In this document: positions 35,164 through 41,992 of the stretch, one piece after another
How the letters are laid out: each line of letters begins with the position of its first letter
How positions within the stretch are numbered: the stretch's first letter is position 1
NCBI RefSeq assembly: GCF_947169445.1
Contig: NZ_CAMVPU010000002.1
Span: 124,001 to 188,000, forward strand
Direction: 5' to 3'
DNA from: an uncultured Butyrivibrio sp.
GTDB taxonomy: Bacteria > Bacillota > Clostridia > Lachnospirales > Lachnospiraceae
DNA: 64,000 bases
Notes under the pieces: generated by a model
Told to the model about the DNA's origin: nothing
What the model saw: only the letters and a program-made list of their open reading frames with translations
Database searches by the model: none
Translations under genes and position numbers: made by a program

Positions 35164-36069
35164 ATGAAAGAACAGAGAAAAGCTCGGTATCACCTGCCGG
35201 GGCTGTTTGAATTCTACGAATTATATAAAGTTTTTCTGCCTCTTTTTACGGAACACAGAGAATATTTTTATGACTGGTGCGACATCGGTTCTATCTACGG
35301 AGCACCTGCGGGCTGCATCTGGGGCGGAGGAAGAGTTGGCTTTGGAGATGAGGATCCAAAGAGGGTTGCAGAGTTGATTCAGCAGTATGGCATTTCTGCA
35401 CGGCTCACCTTTAGTAATTCTCTTTTAGAGGATAAGCATCTTAGTGATAAAAAGTGTAATCAGCTATGTGCAATGTTTGAGAACTTGGGAGATGTCCAAA
35501 ACGGTATCATCATATATGCAGATATCCTTCTTGATTACATAAAAAGAGAGTACCCAAAGTTTTATTTTGTTTCTTCCACAACCAAGGTTTTAACTGATTT
35601 TGAGGAGCTTATTAAAGAACTTGACCGCAATGAATATCGCTATGTGGTCCCTGATTTCAGGCTTAACAAGGAGTTTACGCGACTAAAGGCACTTTCAGAT
35701 GCTCAGAAGAAAAAGGTAGAGTTTCTTTGTAATGAGTGCTGCTATTTTGGCTGTAATGACAGAAAAAGCTGCTACGAAAATGTGAGTAGAAAAAGCCTTG
35801 GTCAGGACTGTGAGGATCATATATGTGTTTCTCCTACTTCTAAAAGAGGATATAGATTTTCGGATGCCATGAAAAATCCTGGTTTTATTGGAATAGATGA
35901 CATACAAAATATCTATTTGCCATCAGGTTTTACCGAGTTCAAGATTGAGGGCAGGAGCCTTGGAAGTGCTGTAATACTTGAGTTTTTGCTTTATTATATG
36001 ACAAAGCCCGAGTATCATCTGAAGGTGAGGGAAGAAATCTATTTGGATAACATGCTGGATTTGTTCTGA
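35164..36069 (+). CDS. Conserved protein of unknown function, U32-peptidase-like barrel
   Basis: The 301-residue soluble protein has motifs spread as in a TIM barrel: YDWCDIGSIYGAPAGCIWGG at the start, ISARLTFSNSLLEDKHLSD near 79, FYFVSSTTKVL, YRYVVPDFRLNKEF, and near the end GFTEFKIEGRSLGSA. The VEFLCNECCYFGC stretch plus CYENV and CEDHIC give a cluster of six cysteines between about 179 and 222, which could bind metal or an Fe-S cluster. The layout recalls peptidase U32-type proteins, including the cysteine group and the FKIEGR end motif. This is pattern resemblance, and no function is assigned. AAGGAAATTAT precedes the ATG. Confidence 0.75.
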   Translation: MKEQRKARYHLPGLFEFYELYKVFLPLFTEHREYFYDWCDIGSIYGAPAGCIWGGGRVGFGDEDPKRVAELIQQYGISARLTFSNSLLEDKHLSDKKCNQLCAMFENLGDVQNGIIIYADILLDYIKREYPKFYFVSSTTKVLTDFEELIKELDRNEYRYVVPDFRLNKEFTRLKALSDAQKKKVEFLCNECCYFGCNDRKSCYENVSRKSLGQDCEDHICVSPTSKRGYRFSDAMKNPGFIGIDDIQNIYLPSGFTEFKIEGRSLGSAVILEFLLYYMTKPEYHLKVREEIYLDNMLDLF

Positions 36070-36146
36070 TAATCCATGGTAAGCAGTGCGGTTTACATTA
36101 GTATCAGAAAAATATAAAGTGATTATTTTTACAGGAGCGTGACAAT

Positions 36147-36722
36147 ATGGCTGATAAGAACAATATTCTTTTTATAAATGCCTGTGTAAGAACTGGCTCA
36201 AGGACTAATCGTCTGGCCCGCAGAATAATGGACAGTATTGGTGGAACAATTATGGAAGTAAGACCAGCAGAGGTTGTTAAACCAATAACTACTGAAGAGT
36301 TTTTAAGACTCCGAGACGAGGCTTCAATGAAAATGGATTTTTCAAGCAATGTCTTTGCTCCGGCACTTGCCTTTGCAGAGGCAGATGAGATTGTGGTTGC
36401 TGCGCCGTACTGGGATATGTCCTTTCCTGCGATCCTCAAGGCATATTTCGAGCAGATAAATGTTATAGGAGTTACCTTTAAGTATTCGGACAAAGGGATT
36501 CCGATAGGACTTTGCAGAGCCAAAAGGCTTACCTATGTAACAACTGCCGGAGGCCCGATCTTTTCAGACGAATATGGATTTGGTTATGTCAAAGCGCTCG
36601 CGCAGGGATTTTACGGAATAAAAGAGGTCTGTCTTGTTAAGGCCGAGGATTTGGATGTAATTGACGCTGACGTTGAGGGAATATTGGAAAAAGCTTTTTC
36701 CGAGTGGAAAAATAGACAATAA
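36147..36722 (+). CDS. Flavodoxin-fold NAD(P)H-dependent oxidoreductase (AzoR/quinone reductase-like)
   Basis: The 191-residue protein starts with the flavodoxin-like strand ILFINACVRTGSRTNRLAR, whose loop binds FMN phosphate. It continues with ADEIVVAAPYWDMSFPAILKAYF, the typical flavin-contacting PYW motif, and TYVTTAGGPI. Relatives are NAD(P)H-dependent FMN oxidoreductases that reduce quinones, azo dyes or nitro compounds. The gene ends only five bases before the opposite-strand tRNA-Gly copy 2, so the tRNA's read-through could run antisense into it. Confidence 0.85.
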   Translation: MADKNNILFINACVRTGSRTNRLARRIMDSIGGTIMEVRPAEVVKPITTEEFLRLRDEASMKMDFSSNVFAPALAFAEADEIVVAAPYWDMSFPAILKAYFEQINVIGVTFKYSDKGIPIGLCRAKRLTYVTTAGGPIFSDEYGFGYVKALAQGFYGIKEVCLVKAEDLDVIDADVEGILEKAFSEWKNRQ

Positions 36723-36727
36723 AAAAA

Positions 36728-36800
36728 AGCGATAGACGGGGCTCGAACCCGCGGTCTCCACCTTGGCAAGGTGGCGCTTTACCAACTAAGCTACTATCGC
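36728..36800 (-). tRNA. tRNA-Gly(GCC), copy 2
   Basis: The 73 bases are identical to copy 1 at 34989, with anticodon GCC. Unlike copy 1, no terminator lies just downstream on the minus strand: the next bases are only an A/T run and then the flavodoxin-fold gene. Confidence 0.97.
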
Positions 36801-36833
36801 ATCTGTTGCCTTCGCTTTCGCGACAACAAAGTT

Positions 36834-36862
36834 ATTATTGCACTTGAAAAAGAATTTGTCAA
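36834..36862 (-). promoter_or_regulatory. Promoter of tRNA-Gly copy 2
   Basis: On the minus strand TTGACA (36857-36862) is followed after 17 bases by AATAAT (36834-36839). Its leader keeps a TCGCG hairpin segment similar to that of copy 1. Confidence 0.65.
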
Positions 36863-36885
36863 CAAGATTTTTATGCAAAGATGCT

Positions 36886-37091
36886 TGTTACTGTTCAGAC
36901 AGAAATGCGCATTAAGCTGCGCATTTCGTGAGAACTTGATGCAGGAGTGAGCGCATTCCTTCGACGAAGTCGATATGGAATGAATGCGCGAATTTGTTAC
37001 TGGAGCGAGCTGCATGCGAGTGAACAGTAACAGATGCTTATGCAGCATACGGCCTGTCATCAGCAATAAACAGCATAAGCATCATAAGCAT
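36886..37091. repeat. Block of nested inverted repeats
   Basis: An outer perfect 12-bp pair, TGTTACTGTTCA (36886-36897) and TGAACAGTAACA (37021-37032), encloses two inner hairpins. One is GAAATGCGC/GCGCATTTC at 36902-36927. The other is GCGCATTCC paired to GGAAT-GCGC (36951-36988) with inner TCGAC/GTCGA. TTGTTACTG at 36994-37002 offers an alternative partner for the outer arm. A further pair, GATGCTTATGC (from 37033) and GCATAAGCATC (to 37083), follows, and part of it recurs as CATAAGCATC to 37092. No gene fits here. The block fills most of the 314-base gap between tRNA-Gly copy 2 and the methyltransferase gene. Confidence 0.75.
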
Positions 37092-37114
37092 CATTTATTT
37101 CTTTAAAAGATGAT

Positions 37115-38371
37115 TTAAAGTTCGTCGCACACCTGGAAAATCACGAACTTCAAATAATATGAAGCTGCTCCGCCCCAAAGAATAGGGTGGTCAAAGGCCT
37201 GCTGTCTGAATTCGACCTGTTTAAGCCTCTTATGGGCATCTCTTGCAGCGTCTGCAATGGTTTTTAAGAATAACTCTTCATCCATGAAGTGTGAGCAGGA
37301 GCAGGTTGCAAGATAACCACCATCCTTTACCAGCTTCATGCCACGCATGTTGATTTCTTTATAACCGGTAGCAGCTTTCTTTATAGAAGCTCTTGATTTG
37401 GTAAAGGCTGGAGGGTCCAGGATGACCACATCGAACTTTTCACCTTTTTTCTCGAGACTTGGTAAAAGTTCGAATACATCAGCGCATTCAAAGGAAACAA
37501 CCTTATCAAAGCCGTTAAGGGCGGCATTTTCACGCGCCTGTTCACAGCCAAGGTCAGATGCGTCAACACCCAGGACAGATGCTGCTCCACCGGCGGCTGC
37601 ATTTAGGGCAAAAGAGCCTGTGTGTGTAAAACAGTCGAGAACTTTTTTGCCTTTGCAAAGTCCCCTTATGGACTGTCTGTTGAATTTCTGATCCAGGAAA
37701 AAGCCGGTCTTTTGTCCGTTTTCCACATCCACATAGTACTTGATTCCATTTTCTTCGATGAGAACCTTGGTATCGAATTCATCGCCAATAAATCCCTTTG
37801 TTCTTTCAAGCCCTTCAAGTTCGCGAACCTTGGCGTCACTTCTTTCGTAAACACCACGGATGTTTACGCCGTCTTTTGCCAGAACTTTTTTGCAAAGATC
37901 AACAATTAATTCCTTCATGCGGTCTGTGCCAAGAGCCAGAGACTCGATGACAAGAACGTCGGAAAATTTATCGATAGTAATTCCGGGAATATAATCAGCC
38001 TCGCCGAAAATGAGTCGGCATGACAATTTGGACAGATCAACAGAAAACTCATCCAGATATTTAGCGAAGACTGCTTTTCGGTATTCCCAGGCATCGCTGA
38101 TTCTCTTTTCAATAAGATCGCTAGTAACAGGATGTTCTTTTTTTCTGGACATCATTCGTATGCGGATCTTGGATTTTTCATTGATAAAGCCGTATCCAAG
38201 GAAATATCCGTCGAAGTCATGTACTTCAAGAATGTCTCCGTTTTCAAAAGAGCCTTCAACCTTAGAAATCTCATTGTCATATATCCAGGCACCGCCTGCT
38301 TTAAATTCTCTCCCACCGCCTTTCTTCAGTGTAACAGCAGGGTTTGACGTCTTTATTTCATTAGTGTTCAT
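37115..38371 (-). CDS. rlmI: RlmI-like class I SAM-dependent rRNA methyltransferase
   Basis: The 418-residue protein has an N-terminal PUA domain (VTLKKGGGREFKAGGAWIYD at 14-33, NGDILEVHDFDGYFLGYGF) and a Rossmann methyltransferase domain. The latter shows GQKTGFFLDQKFNR near 220, motif I VLDCFTHTGSFAL near 244, and the catalytic VVILDPPAF near 312, with a Cys in YLATCSCSHFM. This arrangement is that of RlmI, which makes m5C1962 in 23S rRNA, though close paralogues modify other sites. ATG 38371 has AGAGGAG upstream. Confidence 0.9.
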   Translation of the reverse strand: MNTNEIKTSNPAVTLKKGGGREFKAGGAWIYDNEISKVEGSFENGDILEVHDFDGYFLGYGFINEKSKIRIRMMSRKKEHPVTSDLIEKRISDAWEYRKAVFAKYLDEFSVDLSKLSCRLIFGEADYIPGITIDKFSDVLVIESLALGTDRMKELIVDLCKKVLAKDGVNIRGVYERSDAKVRELEGLERTKGFIGDEFDTKVLIEENGIKYYVDVENGQKTGFFLDQKFNRQSIRGLCKGKKVLDCFTHTGSFALNAAAGGAASVLGVDASDLGCEQARENAALNGFDKVVSFECADVFELLPSLEKKGEKFDVVILDPPAFTKSRASIKKAATGYKEINMRGMKLVKDGGYLATCSCSHFMDEELFLKTIADAARDAHKRLKQVEFRQQAFDHPILWGGAASYYLKFVIFQVCDEL

Positions 38372-38559
38372 TGTTTCTCCTCTGATAAATCTAAATTTCT
38401 AATCAATTCACTTCTATTATATAAGTAAAAAAGATATTATCTATGAAAAAAATCTTAATATTATGGGAAAGTATCTGGCAATAACAGTCAAAAATAGATT
38501 GTATACAAGTAAAAAGAGTGCTAGAATTTGTTGGAAATAATAATTATGGGAGAAAAACT

Positions 38560-39054
38560 ATGACAGATTACGATTTGCTTACACAGCAGCTTTATTCACT
38601 GGCGGATGATGAGCCGCTGTTTGTTCCTGTGCTGTCTAATGCGTCAGCACTTTTATATGAAAATGTTGAAGATATAAACTGGGCAGGCTTTTACCTGATG
38701 GATAAAGGCTCCCTTATGCTTGGACCTTTCCAGGGAAAAGTAGCCTGTATCAGAATTCCTTTAGGTAAGGGTGTTTGCGGAACGGCAGCTAAAGAGGACA
38801 GAACTGTTCTCGTAGAGGATGTTCACAAGTTTGACGGACATATTGCCTGTGATGCAGCTTCAAATTCAGAGATAGTAATTCCAATGCATTGCAATGGAAA
38901 AGTGATCGGTGTTCTTGATATCGACAGCACAAGCTATGACAGATTCAAGTTCGAGGATCAGATTGGCCTCCAGAAATTTGTTAAAGCCATTGAAGAGAAG
39001 ACAGATTTCTGCAGATTTAATGGGCTTCGTGAGGAGCAGTTCCGCGAGGACTAA
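38560..39054 (+). CDS. msrC: Free methionine-(R)-sulfoxide reductase, GAF type
   Basis: The 164-residue GAF-domain protein reduces free L-methionine-(R)-sulfoxide. Family hallmarks are WAGFYLMDKGSLMLGPFQGK near residue 45-64 and the three catalytic cysteines in VACIRIPLGKGVCG and HIACDAASNSEIVIPM. The start ATG 38560 follows GGGAGA. An upstream in-frame TTG at 38518 lies in the promoter region. It probably helps repair oxidised methionine, and sits just upstream of a PLP enzyme gene (57-base gap). Confidence 0.92.
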   Translation: MTDYDLLTQQLYSLADDEPLFVPVLSNASALLYENVEDINWAGFYLMDKGSLMLGPFQGKVACIRIPLGKGVCGTAAKEDRTVLVEDVHKFDGHIACDAASNSEIVIPMHCNGKVIGVLDIDSTSYDRFKFEDQIGLQKFVKAIEEKTDFCRFNGLREEQFRED

Positions 39055-39110
39055 GTACATAATTGTAGAAAACAAGGACCTTGTCCCGGAAAGAGTATTG
39101 AGGAAGTTTA

Positions 39111-40196
39111 ATGCCAGATAAAATATCTTTTTCAAGTGATTATACAAAGGGTGCGCATCCTAGAATTTTGCAGCGCCTTAGTGATACCAATTTTGAACAG
39201 ATGCCCGGATATGGCACAGATGATTATTGCAAGAGTGCGGCAGACAAGATAAAAAAAGCTTGTGGAAAGCCTGATGCGGACGTCTTTTTCCTGGTGGGCG
39301 GGACTCAGACTAACCAGACTATTATTGATATGCTTCTTAAACCCTATGAGGGTGTTGTTGCAGCACAGACTGGACATGTTGCTGCCCATGAAGCCGGAGC
39401 TATTGAGTTTTCAGGCCACAAAGTTCTGACACTTCCAAGCCTTTCAAAAGCAAATGAAGATGATCGTGCTGGTGAAGCTGTGTATGATGAACAGGTTGGT
39501 AAGATCAAGGCATCAGATCTTAGGGCACTGATTTCAGGCTTTTATGCTGACGATAATCATGAGCATATGGTATTTCCCGGCGCAGTTTATATTTCCCATC
39601 CAACCGAGTACGGAACACTTTATACAAAGACTGAACTTACGGAGATTTCAGAGGTCTGCAGGGAGTATAAGCTTCCTCTTTTCCTTGATGGTGCAAGATT
39701 AGGTTATGGTCTTATGAGTAAAAGAACAGACGTAACCCTTGCAGATATCGCCAATCTCGTTGATGTTTTCTACATCGGTGGAACTAAGGTTGGGGCATTG
39801 TTTGGAGAAGCTGTTGTCTTTACAAAAGGCGCACCGACAACTCATCCGGTTCCGATAATCAAGCAGCATGGAGCGCTTCTTGCAAAGGGGTGGCTCCTTG
39901 GCCTTCAGTTTGACACTCTTTTTACAGATGATCTTTACTTTGATATAAGTAGAAATGCCATAGAAATGGCAGACTTACTGCGTAAATCACTTGTGGATAA
40001 AGGCTACAGGCTTTACATTGATTCTCCTACCAACCAGCAGTTTATCGTTATGGAGGATGACAGGTTAAAAGAGCTTGCAAGTCATGTTGGCTACGGTTTC
40101 TGGGAGAAACTGGATGAGACACACACTGTAATAAGACTTGCTACAGACTGGGCTACCACTAGAGAAGATATTGAAGAATTGATGAAATGGTTGTAA
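39111..40196 (+). CDS. Threonine aldolase-like PLP enzyme (beta-eliminating lyase family)
   Basis: This fold-type I PLP enzyme of 361 residues is related to low-specificity L-threonine aldolases, which cleave threonine to glycine and acetaldehyde. The PLP lysine is K226 in YIGGTKVGAL. The pyridine-contact Asp is in LFLDGARLGYG near 193. The phosphate-binding turn is GGTQTNQT at 63-70, and the His that stacks on PLP is in QTGHVAAHEAG. GAGGAAG precedes the ATG. Substrate preference within the family (threonine, allo-threonine, phenylserine) cannot be told. Confidence 0.88.
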   Translation: MPDKISFSSDYTKGAHPRILQRLSDTNFEQMPGYGTDDYCKSAADKIKKACGKPDADVFFLVGGTQTNQTIIDMLLKPYEGVVAAQTGHVAAHEAGAIEFSGHKVLTLPSLSKANEDDRAGEAVYDEQVGKIKASDLRALISGFYADDNHEHMVFPGAVYISHPTEYGTLYTKTELTEISEVCREYKLPLFLDGARLGYGLMSKRTDVTLADIANLVDVFYIGGTKVGALFGEAVVFTKGAPTTHPVPIIKQHGALLAKGWLLGLQFDTLFTDDLYFDISRNAIEMADLLRKSLVDKGYRLYIDSPTNQQFIVMEDDRLKELASHVGYGFWEKLDETHTVIRLATDWATTREDIEELMKWL

Positions 40197-40385
40197 GAAT
40201 AAAAAGAGCATTGCTCAGGGGATTTAGTTCCCCTGTAATCAATCGAAGAGTTAAAAGATTTCATTGTTACCTCCACATTTAATGTCTGAAAGAGTATAAT
40301 AATACTGTATCGTATATTTGTTGCCGATAAAAGGGACAACTAAAAAATGGAGTGCAAAGATGCATTCAAAAATCAGGAGGCGTGT

Positions 40386-41072
40386 ATGAAGAAATATTTG
40401 GCGGAATGTATTGGGACAGCAACACTTGTGGTTCTTGGTTGTGGAACAGCAATGTTGGTAGGATGTGATGCAGCAAACGGCTCGGGATATCTTTTAACTG
40501 CGCTTGCATTTGGTCTTACAATTGTTGCTATGGCGTATTCAATTGGTAACATTTCAGGCTGCCACATTAACCCTGCAGTATCGCTAGGCGTTCTTATGAC
40601 AGGTGGAATGGAAGTCAGTGAATTCGTTGGTTATGTTATTTCACAGTGTATTGGAGCATTTGCTGGTGCCGGAATCCTTGCTCTTATCTTTGGAACAGGT
40701 GCCGTAGAAGACAAGACAGGTGGTTTTGGATCAAATGGTCTTGCCGGCGTAAATGGAAATCCTTTTGCAGGTCTTATCGTTGAAATCGTTCTTACATTTA
40801 TTTTTGTGATCGCTATTCTCGGTGTTACATCCAAGAAGGCAAATCACGGTTCTTTTGGCGGACTTGTTATAGGTCTTACCCTTGTAGTTGTTCACATTCT
40901 TGGAATCGGCCTTACAGGAACATCCGTTAACCCTGCCAGAAGCTTTGGCCCTGCACTGGTTGCTGCATTTACAGGTAACACTGCACCACTTGCAGCTCTT
41001 TGGGTATTTATTGTAGGACCACTTGTAGGAGCAGCTTGCGCAGCACTTGTTTATAAAGCACTAGAAGATTAA
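40386..41072 (+). CDS. Aquaporin (MIP family, AqpZ-like)
   Basis: The 228-residue membrane channel has six predicted helices and the two half-helix motifs HINPAVSLG and SVNPARSFG. The selectivity-filter positions read Tyr (AMAYSIG), His (VVHILGI), Thr (GTSVNPAR) and Arg. This set matches water-selective AqpZ-type channels rather than glycerol facilitators, which have Gly in place of the His and longer loops. ATG 40386 follows CAGGAGG. The frame also extends to 40347 without a comparable site. It is a single-gene unit with a terminator downstream. Confidence 0.92.
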   Translation: MKKYLAECIGTATLVVLGCGTAMLVGCDAANGSGYLLTALAFGLTIVAMAYSIGNISGCHINPAVSLGVLMTGGMEVSEFVGYVISQCIGAFAGAGILALIFGTGAVEDKTGGFGSNGLAGVNGNPFAGLIVEIVLTFIFVIAILGVTSKKANHGSFGGLVIGLTLVVVHILGIGLTGTSVNPARSFGPALVAAFTGNTAPLAALWVFIVGPLVGAACAALVYKALED

Positions 41073-41111
41073 GTGAAGAAATTGTGAATTTTTTTATTAA
41101 ATAAGGATTAT

Positions 41112-41156
41112 AAAAAATGGCTCAGAGCAGATGTTCTCTGGGCCATATTTTATTTC
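41112..41156. terminator. Terminator after the aquaporin gene
   Basis: ATGGCTCAGAG pairs with CTCTGGGCCAT (one mismatch), with A's before and ATTTTATTT after, so it can work on both strands. Confidence 0.75.
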
Positions 41157-41201
41157 ATTTTTTTGATGAAATAATGAATTTTTGTTTTTACGTTAAACAT
41201 A

Positions 41202-41230
41202 TTTACAACTTATCCTCTTTTTGATATATT
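41202..41230 (+). promoter_or_regulatory. Promoter of the small lipoprotein gene
   Basis: TTTACA (41202-41207) and TATATT (41225-41230) are separated by 17 bases, with the gene starting 48 bases downstream. Confidence 0.65.
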
Positions 41231-41277
41231 ACCCTCCGGCAAATATAAAAAGTTTATAAAAAATGGAGAAATAAATT

Positions 41278-41601
41278 ATGAAAAACTATAAGGAAATGAT
41301 TGTAGCTGTTGTTATGGGATGCTTTTTACTTACTGGTTGTGGAAACAGCTTTGAGGAAGCAGCAGTAGAGTATGATATTGAGCATGACTTTGTTGTTGAG
41401 TTCGAGGAAGATACAGTTGTAACACAGGAGCTTATTGCAAGCATTGAGAAGGCTTCTGCAGGCGTTATGAAGACACATCCTTATGAGAACCTTTACAGAT
41501 TCGAGAAGGAAGATGCAACACATGAAGAACTTGAGAGCATCTGCCTTGCACTTAACAATCTTCCAGATGTTAAGCTTGCTCAGACTGAGTGGGATAAATA
41601 A
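41278..41601 (+). CDS. Small lipoprotein of unknown function
   Basis: The 107-residue precursor has a signal peptide with lipobox LLTGC (Cys near 21). The mature domain of about 85 residues is acidic and contains YENLYRFEKEDATHEELESI and ALNNLPDVKLAQTEW. The second half looks like a small alpha/beta fold. The family was not recognised. It has its own promoter and no obvious partner; the T-box leader of ileS follows. Confidence 0.75.
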   Translation: MKNYKEMIVAVVMGCFLLTGCGNSFEEAAVEYDIEHDFVVEFEEDTVVTQELIASIEKASAGVMKTHPYENLYRFEKEDATHEELESICLALNNLPDVKLAQTEWDK

Positions 41602-41634
41602 GTATAATCTGATTGAGTTATCATATATTAATGC

Positions 41635-41663
41635 TTGCACAAACAAATTATTAATAGTAGAAT
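41635..41663 (+). promoter_or_regulatory. Promoter of the T-box/ileS transcript
   Basis: TTGCAC (41635-41640) and TAGAAT (41658-41663) have a 17-base spacer. Transcription would start near 41670, just before the T-box stem I. Confidence 0.7.
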
Positions 41664-41689
41664 GTGAACGTTAATATAAGAAATAAAAG

Positions 41690-41966
41690 CTGTGACGAAG
41701 ACAGTAGATAGTACGTGAAGCCTTCAGAGAGCCGGCGGTTGGTGTGAGCCGGTGCAAGTAGCCGCTATTCGAAAATCACTTCTGAGCTGCAGAATCGAAA
41801 AAAGGAAGTATTCTTGACTAGATTTTTGCCGTGGATCCTGGCGTTAACGGGAAGCGTATTCAACCCTTTAGGTATCACAAAAGGGCGCGTATGTGTAAAC
41901 AGGTGGTATAACGAGATTACAGTTAATTATGGCCTCGTCCTTTTTACAAGAAGGACGAGGCTTTTT
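41690..41966 (+). promoter_or_regulatory. T-box leader controlling ileS
   Basis: This leader should sense uncharged tRNA-Ile and allow read-through of its terminator. Stem I elements are visible: the AGTAGATAGTACG region near 41704 and the distal AGAGAGCCGGCGGTTGG with GTGAGCCGG at 41726-41750. ATC near 41775 in GAAAATCAC could be the Ile specifier. The T-box proper, AGGTGGTATAACGAG, is at 41901-41915 (a variant of the AGGGTGG consensus). Its ACGAG can pair with CTCGT of the terminator to form the antiterminator. The promoter lies about 25 bases upstream and ileS 27 bases downstream. Confidence 0.88.
41931..41966 (+). terminator. Regulated terminator of the T-box
   Basis: GCCTCGTCCTT pairs with AAGGACGAGGC, followed by TTTTT. 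Its 5' arm overlaps the sequence needed for the antiterminator. Confidence 0.88.
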
Positions 41967-41992
41967 ACGTTTCATTAAGAAAGGAGCACGCA

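Noticed and set aside
36104..36523. Minus-strand frame of 139 codons opposite the flavodoxin-fold gene
   Set aside because: The plus strand has clear flavodoxin motifs and a proper start; the opposite frame is low complexity Ser/Ala/Leu.
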